A DNA stretch of 64,000 nucleotides, taken from the NCBI RefSeq assembly GCF_008123425.1, contig NZ_VSSS01000004.1, positions 34,572-98,571 of the forward strand. Direction: 5' to 3'. Source of the DNA: Bradyrhizobium rifense (GTDB lineage: Bacteria; Pseudomonadota; Alphaproteobacteria; Rhizobiales; Xanthobacteraceae). Under the pieces are notes generated by a model. The model was not told where the DNA came from. It ran no database searches and worked only from the letters and a program-made list of their open reading frames with translations. Numbering within the stretch: position 1 is the first letter of the stretch; every line of letters begins with the position of its first letter. The position numbers and the translations under genes were made by a program. Positions 34,872 to 43,517 of this stretch are shown here, piece after piece.

Positions 34872-36251
34872 CTATTGCGCCGCGACCAGGCGTTCCGGGG
34901 CTATGTATTGTCCGAGGAAATCGCGGGCCTGGGTCTGGTAGCCGAAACGCTCGGCAAGCTCGGAGCGGCGCGCCCGGATTCGGCCACGACATTCCTCCTG
35001 CCGCGCCAGCACGCGGGTGACGGAGGCCACGATCGACTCGGTCGCGAACGGATCGAAATAATCGGCGAGCTCGCCCGCGACCTCGCGGAACACGGCGATG
35101 TCGGAGCACAGCACCGGCGTGTTCGCAGCCAGCGCCTCGATGATCGGAACGCCAAAACCTTCGGCGAAACTCGGCATGATCAGGCCATGCGCGTCCGCGA
35201 TCAAAGCGGCCTTCTCGTGCTCGTCGACATAGCCGGCGAAACGAATGTTTGGCGGAAGATTGCGCATCTTGCTGATCTGGCCGGCCAGGCCGATCACCAC
35301 CAGATCGGCCTGGGGAATGTTACGGAATGCGCGAATGACGGTGGTGACGTTCTTGCGTGGCTCGTTCGACACGATGACGACAAAGCTCGGCCGCCCCGGA
35401 CGCCCCGCAGGGGCTGGGAGGTGCAGGACATCCGGGGCGTCGAACCGGGTGCGGGGATACACGACCCGCGCCGGCAGGTGCGCAAATTGCGGCAACAGTT
35501 CCCTGAACCGCATCATGCTATAGTTTGAAACGAAGGCGAGCTCGTCGGCCTGACGCAGGCTGGTGAGCAGCCGCGACAGGAACAACCGCGTTGCGACGTC
35601 GCTGAGCTTGAGATCGGTGAGCGGCAGCAGATCGTGCACGACGCAGATCACCTTGGCATCCGGCCTGCGCTTCACCGAGACCCGTGTCGGCGTGTCGATG
35701 ACGATGACGTCGTAGTCGCGTGCGTCGATCCGCGGCGGCGGCAGCAACAGAAAGGCCGAGGAGTCCTGATAGCTGTAGAATCCGGGCTCGAGCTGGAAGT
35801 CGCGGAACAGTTCGAGGTGACGCAGGTCCGGCGGGATGTATTCGAGAGCCGCGGTCCTGTTCTCGATCAGCCGCGCATGCAGGCCGCGCAGGCCGATCGC
35901 ACGCAGGAAGCAGAGAGTATAGTCCCACGACACCGACATGGTGACCTTGTGGCGCAGCCAGTCGAGCGTACGCCGCAGGCCGTTGCGCGCCAGCGGCTCG
36001 GCCATATTGATCTCGTCGAGGAAACGATAGAGGGCGAGCAGTTCGATGTTGCGCGACTGCGTCGGGAATAGCTTTGTGCGTCGCTCGCGCCGGCGCAGCT
36101 TGCGGTAACGCCGCGTGGTCTCGACCAGCAGGGTGAGCTCATGGCCCTCGGCGGCCAGCGAGCGCATCAATTCGCGGGTGAAATGGAAGATGCCGCGCTT
36201 GTGGTTGGGCTCGCCGAGCGCCTCGGAGACGACAAGGATATTCTGCTTCAT
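34872..36251 (-). CDS. GT4-family glycosyltransferase
   Basis: This is a 459-aa enzyme, probably cytoplasmic. The N-terminal acceptor domain opens MKQNILVVSEALGEPNHKRGIFHFTREL. The C-terminal nucleotide-sugar domain (about 285-440) contains VSNEPRKNVTTVI and the E-x7-E region SFAEGFGVPIIEALAANTPV. The donor and acceptor are unknown. Its start overlaps the Wzt-like ATPase stop as ATGA, so it is coupled to the export genes and probably builds the exported glycan. Confidence 0.92.
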   Translation of the reverse strand: MKQNILVVSEALGEPNHKRGIFHFTRELMRSLAAEGHELTLLVETTRRYRKLRRRERRTKLFPTQSRNIELLALYRFLDEINMAEPLARNGLRRTLDWLRHKVTMSVSWDYTLCFLRAIGLRGLHARLIENRTAALEYIPPDLRHLELFRDFQLEPGFYSYQDSSAFLLLPPPRIDARDYDVIVIDTPTRVSVKRRPDAKVICVVHDLLPLTDLKLSDVATRLFLSRLLTSLRQADELAFVSNYSMMRFRELLPQFAHLPARVVYPRTRFDAPDVLHLPAPAGRPGRPSFVVIVSNEPRKNVTTVIRAFRNIPQADLVVIGLAGQISKMRNLPPNIRFAGYVDEHEKAALIADAHGLIMPSFAEGFGVPIIEALAANTPVLCSDIAVFREVAGELADYFDPFATESIVASVTRVLARQEECRGRIRARRSELAERFGYQTQARDFLGQYIAPERLVAAQ

Positions 36252-36988
36252 GCGCGTTTCTCGCGGAGCTCGAAAGACAGGGGCGACGGCGGCTCGACCG
36301 CGACGGCCGAGGCGATGCGGCCGTGGTCGAGATTGATGATGCTGGTGCAGGTGCGGCGCAGCAGCGGCTGGTCGTGCGAGGCGATGATGACGATCGCGGC
36401 CTGCGAGACCAGGTTCTGCAGCCGCTGCTCGGCCTTCTCGGCAAAGTGCTCGTCGACCACGCTCAGCCATTCGTCGAGCAGGAGGATGTCGGCCGGAAAG
36501 GCGGTCGCGGTCGCGAACAGAACGCGCATCAGCATGCCCGAGGAGAACATCCGCAACGGCAGCCGCTGCATGCGCTCTTCGAGCTCGGTGAACGCCCAGA
36601 TCTCGTCGATCACGGCGCGGGTCGGCTTGCGGCCGCTGATCCGCAGCAACAGGGCGATGTTGTCCTCGGCGATGAAGTCGAGGTTCACACCGGCGTTGAG
36701 GCCGAGCAGCGGCACGACATTCCCGCTGATCGCGACGCGGCCGCTGCTCGGTGGATAGACCCCTGCGATCAGCCGCAGCAATGTCGACTTGCCGGAGCCG
36801 TTGGGGCCGGCTAGCCCGATGCGCGCGCCGGCCTCGGCCTCGATGGTCACGTTGTCGACGGCGCGGATGATCCGCATCTCGCCCTTCTCGCGGATGAGGT
36901 GGCCGAGCAGCCGCCGCTTCAGCGAAAAGTCGTAGGCGCCGTAGAGGGGATAATCGAGGCAGACATTGCGCAGGCTGATCGTGGCCAT
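36248..36988 (-). CDS. ABC transporter ATPase for polysaccharide export (Wzt-like)
   Basis: This is a 246-aa ATPase with Walker A GPNGSGKSTLL (about 61-71), the Wzt/TagH-type signature FSSGMLMRVLFATA in place of LSGGQ, Walker B DILLLDEWLSVVDE, and the H-loop IIASHD. It lacks the C-terminal glycan-binding domain found in long Wzt proteins, so export is probably not tied to a capped chain end. It pairs with the permease half of the fusion protein encoded directly upstream, with a 3-bp gap. Confidence 0.94.
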   Translation of the reverse strand: MATISLRNVCLDYPLYGAYDFSLKRRLLGHLIREKGEMRIIRAVDNVTIEAEAGARIGLAGPNGSGKSTLLRLIAGVYPPSSGRVAISGNVVPLLGLNAGVNLDFIAEDNIALLLRISGRKPTRAVIDEIWAFTELEERMQRLPLRMFSSGMLMRVLFATATAFPADILLLDEWLSVVDEHFAEKAEQRLQNLVSQAAIVIIASHDQPLLRRTCTSIINLDHGRIASAVAVEPPSPLSFELREKRA

Positions 36989-36991
36989 CGG

Positions 36992-38920
36992 TCAGATCCA
37001 GAACGCGGCTTTGCGCAAATGGACCAGCGTCAGCACGCTCGCACAGAGCAGCAGCGCCAGCGCGACCAGGACATAGATGATGCTGGCCGCATCGACATGG
37101 CCGCCTACAAGCGGCTCGCGCCACACCGCGAATAGATGGGTCAGCGGGTTGAGCCGCATCACGGTCGAGCGGTGATTGATGATGTCCGAAGACCAGATCA
37201 CGGGCGAGGCGAGGAAGGCGAGCATCAGCGTGGATTCGATGATCGGCTTGAGGTCGCGATACCGTGTCGCCAGCGCGCCGAGGACGAGGCTCAGGCCGAA
37301 GGTGCAGATCACGAACAGCGACAGGCCAGGGAGCGCTGCGAGCGCGCCGGAGAGATCGTGCGGCGTCAGCAGCAGCCAGAGCAGGAGCGGGACGCAGGCA
37401 TTGTGCAGGGCGAACAGCCCCTGGCGGAACGTGCATTGCAGAAGGAAGATCACCGGCGGCAGCGCCCGGTCGCGGATCAGGCTCGCGGAGTTCTGCAGCG
37501 CCGTGGTCGCATCGAGCACCACGCTGTTGAGGAAGGTCCAGGCCGTCATCGACAGCGCCAGCATGGGAAGGCGCGACATCATGTCGGCATTCGACATCTG
37601 GCCGATCACCGAGCCGAGCACCGCGACCACGATCGCCATCTGGAGCGACATCCAGAACGGGCCCAGCAGCGAGCGCACATAGCGGTGGCGCATGTCGGAC
37701 CAGGCCAGCGCTGCGGCGATCCGGAGGCTGTCGAGCCAGCCCGTTGGCCGCGGCGCCTCGGCGATGGGCGCGGCCTCATTGGAGGGCGCGGTGATGGCGG
37801 CGCGGTAGACGGATTCCATGCCTTCCCTGAAGGCGATGGCGGAATAGCGGCTCACGGCGCGGGTCCGGGCCGAAAGCCCCATGCGGCGGCGGCGCTCGGG
37901 ATCGCTGATCAGGGCGTCGATGGCTTCACCGAGCTTCTCGGCGTCGCCCGGCGGCACGGTGATCGCCTCCATGCCGTGACGGGCGACACGCGGCACTGCC
38001 GTGTCGAGCGCGGTGTTCACCACGGGGCGGCCGGCGGCCATGGCCTCGAGCTGGGAGAGGCCGAAGGTCTCGGCATTGGTGATGGATGGCATCACGAAGA
38101 CGTCGGCCAGGCACATCAGCTTGATGCGCTCGCAATCGTTGACGGAGCCGAGCAGGCGAACGCGGTCGCCGAGGCCAAGCTCGCTGATCAGTTGCTCGAG
38201 CCGGGGCCGCTCGGCGCCTTCGCCGATGATCCAGACCTCGAACTTGCGGTTGACGGCGGCGCGGATCAGCACGTCGTAGCCCTTGTAGGGCACGAGCCGG
38301 CCGCAGGCGAGCACGAGGCGGCCGCGATCGTTGACGTGGTGCGGCTCGATCTTCGGCCAGTCATAGACACTCGTGTCGATGCCGAACGGCACGACATGGC
38401 ATTTGTCTTCGAATTCCCGCAGCAGCGGCGTCTCGTCGACCAGAACGCGGTCGGAGACGATGATCGCCTTGGCGCGGCGCAGCGTCCGCCGCATCAGGGG
38501 CTCGATGAACCAGCGCAGGCCCGCATGGGTGACGATGTCGGCGTGCCAGTGCACCACCAGCGGCCGGTTGCGGCCGAAGCCGAGGGCGAAGACGAGGTCG
38601 GCGAGCGGGAAGGGCGCATGCAGCGCCAGCAGATCGTGCTCGGCGATCTTCTGCCACAGCCGCCAGGGATAGGCGGGCGCGGCCGGCAGCGACATCACAT
38701 TGCCGAACGAGCGGACGCGCTCGACCGGCACGTCGTTGACGATGATCTCGCGCCGGTCGGCCGATCGCGAGCAGGTCAGCACCGAGGAGGCGAAGGCGTC
38801 CTTCAGGCTGGCGCAGATGTCACGGATCACCGTGAGCGTGCCGCCAAACAGGTCGGGATAGTAGATCTTGAAGATGTGCAGCACCGACGGGCGGCGCGGG
38901 GGAGAGCTGGTGTGATGCAT
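36992..38920 (-). CDS. Fusion of GT4 glycosyltransferase and Wzm-type ABC-2 permease
   Basis: This is a single 642-aa frame. Residues 1 to about 375 are a complete GT4 enzyme: FKIYYPDLFGGTLTVIRDI, VHWHADIV, the donor-domain start LVLACGRLVPYKGYDVLI, and NAETFGLSQLEAMAAGRPVV. A linker of about 20 residues follows. Residues 396-642 are an ABC-2 membrane domain with six TM helices, opening WSDMRHRYVRSLLGPFW, the Wzm signature. These are normally separate proteins. No stop or frame break occurs at the join (near position 37740). The fusion would tether a sugar transferase to the export channel. No ribosome site precedes the start, which suggests coupling to the small upstream ORF. Confidence 0.93.
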   Translation of the reverse strand: MHHTSSPPRRPSVLHIFKIYYPDLFGGTLTVIRDICASLKDAFASSVLTCSRSADRREIIVNDVPVERVRSFGNVMSLPAAPAYPWRLWQKIAEHDLLALHAPFPLADLVFALGFGRNRPLVVHWHADIVTHAGLRWFIEPLMRRTLRRAKAIIVSDRVLVDETPLLREFEDKCHVVPFGIDTSVYDWPKIEPHHVNDRGRLVLACGRLVPYKGYDVLIRAAVNRKFEVWIIGEGAERPRLEQLISELGLGDRVRLLGSVNDCERIKLMCLADVFVMPSITNAETFGLSQLEAMAAGRPVVNTALDTAVPRVARHGMEAITVPPGDAEKLGEAIDALISDPERRRRMGLSARTRAVSRYSAIAFREGMESVYRAAITAPSNEAAPIAEAPRPTGWLDSLRIAAALAWSDMRHRYVRSLLGPFWMSLQMAIVVAVLGSVIGQMSNADMMSRLPMLALSMTAWTFLNSVVLDATTALQNSASLIRDRALPPVIFLLQCTFRQGLFALHNACVPLLLWLLLTPHDLSGALAALPGLSLFVICTFGLSLVLGALATRYRDLKPIIESTLMLAFLASPVIWSSDIINHRSTVMRLNPLTHLFAVWREPLVGGHVDAASIIYVLVALALLLCASVLTLVHLRKAAFWI

Positions 38921-38927
38921 GGTGGTG

Positions 38928-39092
38928 TCAGCCTGCGAGCAGTGCTGCGACGAACGGTGCGGCCAGCACCGAGATGAAGATCACGCCGCGCAACAGCGCC
39001 GGCAGCATCGGCGCGATAGTGTCGTGACGGCTGTGGTCGAGCATTGGAACGGCACGCGGTGCACTGGAAATACGGGCCAAGCGGTCGGCCAT
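38928..39092 (-). CDS. Small membrane protein candidate (54 aa)
   Basis: This short frame starts at the ATG at 39092 behind GAAGGGA and ends seven bases before the glycosyltransferase-permease fusion. The polar N-terminal half is followed by one TM-like helix, ALLRGVIFISVLAAPFVAAL, at the C-terminus. The position and the lack of a ribosome site for the fusion gene suggest it leads the operon. I do not recognise a family. It could be a short accessory subunit of the exporter, or only a leader peptide for translational coupling. Confidence 0.5.
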   Translation of the reverse strand: MADRLARISSAPRAVPMLDHSRHDTIAPMLPALLRGVIFISVLAAPFVAALLAG

Positions 39093-39137
39093 GGTCGATG
39101 TCCCTTCAAATCGCGCCCTCAGTGCTGTCTCGTATAT

Positions 39138-39193
39138 GTGGGAAAATTTACCACGTCAATCGTGAAGTCGGAAAAAGTGGGATTGTGTCCCAC
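39138..39193 (+). promoter_or_regulatory. Repeated GTGGGA boxes upstream of the DUF6502 gene
   Basis: GTGGGA occurs at 39138 and at 39177, where it forms a perfect inverted repeat with TCCCAC (39188-39193) around TTGTG. The first copy also pairs loosely with CCAC at 39151. The sites lie 25-80 bp before the ATG, as expected for an operator. Confidence 0.5.
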
Positions 39194-39217
39194 GCCGCAG
39201 ATGGCTACAATTTAGAC

Positions 39218-40129
39218 ATGAATGCCAAGTCCGGGCCCAAAGCGGCGGCTCCTGAGCCGAATGCCGCAGCAAAGCTGCACGCGCCGCTGGCGCGGCTGCT
39301 GCGCCCGCTCGTGCGGCTCTGTATCCGCAGCGGCATGACCTTTCCGGCCCTGGCGCAGCTCCTCCGCGAGCTCTTCGTCAACGTTGCCGAGCATGATTTC
39401 GCGCTCGAGGGCAAAGACCAGACCGACAGCCGTGTCAGCCTGCTCACCGGCATCCACCGCAAGGAGGTGGCCCGGCTGCGTGGGGCCGGCGCACCCGTGC
39501 ACGAAACGCCGGCGGCGCTGTCGCTGACGAGCGCGGTGATCGCGCGCTGGCTCGCCGCGCCTGAATTCACCGATGCGAGCGGCGAGCCGCTGGCATTGCC
39601 GCGCACGGCCGAGGGCGATGCGCCGTCATTCGAGCAGCTCGTGGCCTCCGTCACCAAGGATGTGCGCCCGCGCGCGGTGCTCGACGAATGGGTCGACCGC
39701 CAGCTCGTCACCATCAACGCGGCCGACGAGATCGAGCTGGTGGAGGCGGCTTTCGTCCCGAGCGGCGCGGACGACAGCAAATGGCACTATCTCGGCCGCA
39801 ATCTGCACGACCATATCGCGGCCGCCGCCAAGAACGTGTCAGGACCGGCGCCGCGCTTCCTCGAACGCGCGGTGCATTACAACAACATCTCGCCGAAGCT
39901 TGCGAAGCGCCTCGAGGCGCGCTCGCGCGAACTCGCGATGGATGCGCTGAAGACCGCCAACCGCGAGGCCAATCGCGCGCTTGCCAAGGACAAGGGTGGC
40001 GACGCCCGCTGGAATTTCGGCATCTACATCTACAGCGAAGACGCCGATGAGGAGGGCGAGGCCAAGGACGTCAGCAAGGATGGTGGCAAGGAAAACGGCA
40101 AGGACAACGGCAAGGAGGGCAGCTCCTGA
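39218..40129 (+). CDS. DUF6502-family protein, probable DNA-binding regulator
   Basis: This is a 303-aa protein matching what I know of DUF6502. Residues about 40-90 look like a winged or helix-turn-helix region (MTFPALAQLLRELFVNVAEH, then SRVSLLTGIHRKEVARLR). The middle is helical and the last 25 residues are a charged Lys/Gly/Asp-rich tail. The chosen ATG (39218) starts the conserved part; the frame is open 58 codons upstream. It overlaps the next gene by TGATG, so the two proteins are made together. Function is not established. Confidence 0.8.
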   Translation: MNAKSGPKAAAPEPNAAAKLHAPLARLLRPLVRLCIRSGMTFPALAQLLRELFVNVAEHDFALEGKDQTDSRVSLLTGIHRKEVARLRGAGAPVHETPAALSLTSAVIARWLAAPEFTDASGEPLALPRTAEGDAPSFEQLVASVTKDVRPRAVLDEWVDRQLVTINAADEIELVEAAFVPSGADDSKWHYLGRNLHDHIAAAAKNVSGPAPRFLERAVHYNNISPKLAKRLEARSRELAMDALKTANREANRALAKDKGGDARWNFGIYIYSEDADEEGEAKDVSKDGGKENGKDNGKEGSS

Positions 40130-41319
40130 TGAGCCGGCCGCCGCTGATCTCCCGCCGTCTGCTGCTGACCGGATTTTGGCTCGCCGGAACGGCGATCGCG
40201 CGCGCGCAGGTCAAGCGCGGCACTGATCAAGGCATCGGCGGCACCGGAATCACCCGCGGTGACGATCATGGCATCGGCGGCACCGGCATCGTCGGCGTGA
40301 TCCAGCGTTTCGGCAGCATCTACGTCAATGGCGAACGCGTGACCTATGCCAGCGACGTGCCGGTGCGTATCGACGGCGAGGCGGCGAGCCCGAAGGCGCT
40401 GCGCATCGGCCAGCTCGCCCGCGTGGTCGCGACGCGGCAGGCTGACGGCACGCTCGTCACCCGCAACATCGCGATCGCGAGCGAGGTCTCCGGACCGATC
40501 GAGCAGGTCAAGGGCAATGAGCTGACGGTGTTGGGTCAGAAGATCGTCGCTGGCAGCAAGGAGAGCAAGCTCCGCGCCGGCACGCAGGTCGCCGTCTACG
40601 GCCTGCGCCGGACCGACGGTGTGATCGTTGCTAGCCTGGTCGAACCTCGCAAGGACGCAACTGAGCGCGTCACGGGTCTGGTCGAGCGCCGACCCGACGG
40701 GCTGCATATTGGCGGGTTGAAGTTGAGCGGCGTCGATCCCTTGCTGGTCGGCCAGCGCGTCCAGATCGAGGGCAGCGCGAGCCAGGGCGCGATGCAGGCC
40801 GCGCGCACGCGCATCGACGATTTCTCGGATCTCGTCGGCGCGAGCCGGCTCTCGATCGAAGCCTATGTGCAGCGTGCGGGCTCCAGCCTGCAGCTCGGCT
40901 CCGGCTTGGTGGCCCGTGACAGCTCGCGCTTTGGCCCGGCGGCGGGCGAAGCGCGCATGGTGGTCAATGGCGTGTTCGATCGCTCGCGCGGCTTGCAGGT
41001 CGAGTCGGCGCAAGCGATTGGCCAGGGGCCGAGCACGCCTCAGCCTGGCGGCGGCAGTCCCGGCCGGTCGCCCGGCGGTTCGATCATGCATCCGGATCGC
41101 GGCACGGCCAGTCCGAACGGCAGCCAGCCCGGTCCGGCCGGTGCGCCTGCGCCGGGATCGAGCCCCGGTGCAAATCCCGGCTCCGCGCCGACCGGACCAA
41201 GCGGCCCGTCAGGTCCGGGCGGTCTCGGCTCGCCCGGCGGACCCATGGGCCCCGGAGGCGGAATGGGTGGTGGCGGCTTCGGCGGTCCCGGAGGCGGGAT
41301 GGGCGGCGGCCGGCGCTAG
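40129..41319 (+). CDS. Exported DUF5666-domain protein with Gly/Pro-rich tail
   Basis: This is a 396-aa protein. The N-terminus has a possible twin-arginine signal (ISRRLLLTGFWLAG, cut near ARAQV). Paired GIGGTGI motifs follow at about 36-54. Several DUF5666 beta repeats fill about 55-305. The tail (about 305-396) is collagen-like, rich in Gly, Pro and Ser, with GPGGGMGGGGFGGPGG. It is translationally coupled to the DUF6502 protein. The function is unknown, and an envelope or surface location is likely. Confidence 0.8.
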   Translation: MSRPPLISRRLLLTGFWLAGTAIARAQVKRGTDQGIGGTGITRGDDHGIGGTGIVGVIQRFGSIYVNGERVTYASDVPVRIDGEAASPKALRIGQLARVVATRQADGTLVTRNIAIASEVSGPIEQVKGNELTVLGQKIVAGSKESKLRAGTQVAVYGLRRTDGVIVASLVEPRKDATERVTGLVERRPDGLHIGGLKLSGVDPLLVGQRVQIEGSASQGAMQAARTRIDDFSDLVGASRLSIEAYVQRAGSSLQLGSGLVARDSSRFGPAAGEARMVVNGVFDRSRGLQVESAQAIGQGPSTPQPGGGSPGRSPGGSIMHPDRGTASPNGSQPGPAGAPAPGSSPGANPGSAPTGPSGPSGPGGLGSPGGPMGPGGGMGGGGFGGPGGGMGGGRR

Positions 41320-41334
41320 GGAAGAGCGCTCTAA

Positions 41335-42057
41335 CTAACGCGCTCTTGAGAGAAATGAGCGCAGCCGGTCGTGACGGGGATCATCAAGAACCTCGGCCGG
41401 TGGACCGCTTTCGACGATCTGGCCCTTGTCCAGAAACCAGACTGTGTCAGCGACTTCGCGCGCAAAGCCGATCTCGTGCGTGACGACGACCATCGTCATG
41501 CCATTCTGCGCCAGCGTCCTCATCACCCGCAGCACCTCGTTGACCATTTCCGGATCGAGCGCGCTGGTCGGCTCGTCGAACAGCATGACGTCCGGATCCA
41601 TCGCCAGTGCGCGTGCGATCGCGACGCGTTGCCGCTGTCCGCCGGACAGGCGCGACGGCAAGGCGTCGGCCTTGTCTGCCAGCCCGACGCGGTCGAGCTC
41701 GGTCATGGCGCGCTCTCTGGCCGCCGCCTTGCGCATCTTGCGGAGACGCTCCAGCCCCAGTGTGATGTTGCCGAGCGCCGAGAGATGAGGAAACAGGTTG
41801 AACGCCTGGAACACGAAGCCGACGCGCTGGCGCAAACGGTTGATATCGACGCCACGCCCGGCGACGTCCACGCCCTCGAACAGCACTTGTCCGCCTTGAA
41901 TGCCTTCCAGGCGCGTCACCGTACGAATGAGCGTGGATTTTCCGGAGCCGGATGAGCCGAGCAGCGTGACGACCTCGCCGCGTTTCACTTCGCCGGTTAC
42001 GCCGGCCAGCACCTGGTGCTGGCCAAACCATTTTTCGACGGCCTCGAAGCGGATCAT
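41335..42057 (-). CDS. Polar amino-acid ABC transporter ATPase (GlnQ/GltL type)
   Basis: This is a 240-aa ATPase with Walker [14 protein letters not shown], signature [17 protein letters not shown], Walker [17 protein letters not shown] and the H-loop [15 protein letters not shown], all typical of the polar amino-acid family. I chose the ATG at 42057, preceded by GAGGG. An ATG four codons earlier (42069) overlaps the permease stop as ATGA and is the alternative. It is the last gene of the RraA-aminotransferase-transporter operon. Confidence 0.95.
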   Translation of the reverse strand: MIRFEAVEKWFGQHQVLAGVTGEVKRGEVVTLLGSSGSGKSTLIRTVTRLEGIQGGQVLFEGVDVAGRGVDINRLRQRVGFVFQAFNLFPHLSALGNITLGLERLRKMRKAAARERAMTELDRVGLADKADALPSRLSGGQRQRVAIARALAMDPDVMLFDEPTSALDPEMVNEVLRVMRTLAQNGMTMVVVTHEIGFAREVADTVWFLDKGQIVESGPPAEVLDDPRHDRLRSFLSRAR

Positions 42058-42065
42058 GACTGCCC

Positions 42066-42770
42066 TCATGCCGGCTGGGCGCCGAGCCCACCGCGTTCGG
42101 CGGCCAGCCGGCGTTCCAGCCAGCGCGCCGCCGATGTCAGCGTGAAGCAAAGCGTGAAATAGGTCAGTGCGAGCAGGCCATACACCTCGAACGGTTGCGT
42201 CATGAGCTGGTTGTTCACCTGGCTCGCCGCAAAGGTCACCTCGTTGGCGCTGATGACGTAGCCGAGCGAGGTCTCCTTGATCGTGGAGACGAACTGGCTG
42301 ACCAGGCTTGGCATCATGTTGTGCAGGACTTGCGGCAGGATGACCTTGAAGGTGGTCGGAAAGTAGCCGAGGCCAAGCGCCTTTGCCGCCTCAGCCTGGC
42401 CCTTTGGCAGGCCTTCAATCCCGGCCCGGATGATCTCCGACAGATAGCTCGCTTCGTAGATGACTAGCGCGAAGAGCAGCGTCTCGACGCCTCCGACCGC
42501 ATGTCCAGTCAATAGCGGCAGGGCGAAATAGGTCCAGAAGATGAACATGATCAGCGGCAGGCCGCGCACGACGTAAACCACGGCGGTCGCCGGTCCGCGA
42601 AGCCAGCGACGCGGACTGAGGCGCGCCAGCGCGAGCGCGATTGCGACGGGAAAACTGAGAGATAAACCAGCCACGGCAAGGAACAACGTCATGGCGAGGC
42701 CGCCGACGGGGCCGTGCGGATATTGCCCGATCAGAAACAGAAGCCAGTTGTCCTCGAGGATCTCCAGCAT
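42066..42770 (-). CDS. Polar amino-acid ABC transporter permease (GltK-like)
   Basis: This is a 234-aa inner-membrane permease of the His/Glu/Gln family with about five TM helices. The EAA loop is [21 protein letters not shown]. It forms the channel with the GltJ-like protein encoded upstream; its ATG overlaps that gene's stop (TGATG). Confidence 0.95.
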   Translation of the reverse strand: MLEILEDNWLLFLIGQYPHGPVGGLAMTLFLAVAGLSLSFPVAIALALARLSPRRWLRGPATAVVYVVRGLPLIMFIFWTYFALPLLTGHAVGGVETLLFALVIYEASYLSEIIRAGIEGLPKGQAEAAKALGLGYFPTTFKVILPQVLHNMMPSLVSQFVSTIKETSLGYVISANEVTFAASQVNNQLMTQPFEVYGLLALTYFTLCFTLTSAARWLERRLAAERGGLGAQPA

Positions 42771-43468
42771 CAGCGGATCTCGAGCTTCAGCCGCCGGTCA
42801 GCGAAGCTGCCGAGCGCCATGATGGCGAAGGAAATTGCAAGATAAAGGACGGTCGCGACGGCAAACGCTTCGAACGTCTTGAACGTGTAGCTGTCGACCT
42901 CGCGTGTGCGATAGGTCAGTTCACCGACGCCGATCGCCATGGCGAGGCTGGTGTTCTTGAACAGCAGCAGGGTCTGGTTGATCAGCGGCGGGATCACGAT
43001 GCGCAGGGCCTGCGGCAGGATCACGTAGCTCATCGCCTGGAGGTAGTTGAACCCGATTGATCGCGCCGCCTCATATTGCGTCTTCGGGATCGAGCGAATT
43101 CCGCTGCGCAGATCCTCGGTGATATAGGCCGCGCTGGCGAGGCCCAGCGCCACCATCGCGAGGAGAAACTCGCTGTGGTGGCTATTGACCCACATGCGGA
43201 TGGCGCGAGGCAACAGTTGCGGAACGCCGAAGTACCAGACCAGGATCTGGACCAGCAGCGGAACGTTGCGATGATATTCGACGTAACCGGCGACCAGCCA
43301 TTCGAGCGACCTGAACGGAAGCATGCGGACCAGCGTCAGAATGATCCCGATCGTCATTCCGAGCAGCCAGGCCGCGACCGTCAGCGCAATCGTCGTCGCC
43401 AGTCCCCAGATGAACCAGTCCAGATATTGGCCGGTCAGGACTGCGGCTGGGTCGAAGACATAGCCCAT
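42770..43468 (-). CDS. Polar amino-acid ABC transporter permease (GltJ-like)
   Basis: This is a 232-aa permease with about five TM helices and the EAA motif EAARSIGFNYLQAMSYVILPQ. It is the partner of the GltK-like permease. The start is uncertain: ATG at 43468 gives MGYVFDPAAV, which fits the family, while a GTG at 43483 overlaps its own ribosome site GGAG. Confidence 0.94.
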   Translation of the reverse strand: MGYVFDPAAVLTGQYLDWFIWGLATTIALTVAAWLLGMTIGIILTLVRMLPFRSLEWLVAGYVEYHRNVPLLVQILVWYFGVPQLLPRAIRMWVNSHHSEFLLAMVALGLASAAYITEDLRSGIRSIPKTQYEAARSIGFNYLQAMSYVILPQALRIVIPPLINQTLLLFKNTSLAMAIGVGELTYRTREVDSYTFKTFEAFAVATVLYLAISFAIMALGSFADRRLKLEIR

Positions 43469-43517
43469 CGTAAGATCATGCACTCCGGATGTTCAGTTTC
43501 GCACTGATGCGAGGGAA

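Noticed and set aside
36992..38920. Possible assembly error joining two genes
   Set aside because: Both halves are in one frame with a plausible linker and even composition, and the downstream genes overlap normally. I keep it as a real fusion, pending resequencing.
37136..38977. A 613-codon plus-strand frame opposite the glycosyltransferase-permease fusion
   Set aside because: The translation is His/Arg/Gly-rich shadow sequence, while the minus strand encodes two clear domains.
40030..41091. A 353-codon minus-strand frame opposite the DUF6502/DUF5666 genes
   Set aside because: There is no domain, and the plus-strand pair is coupled by TGATG with a clear signal peptide.
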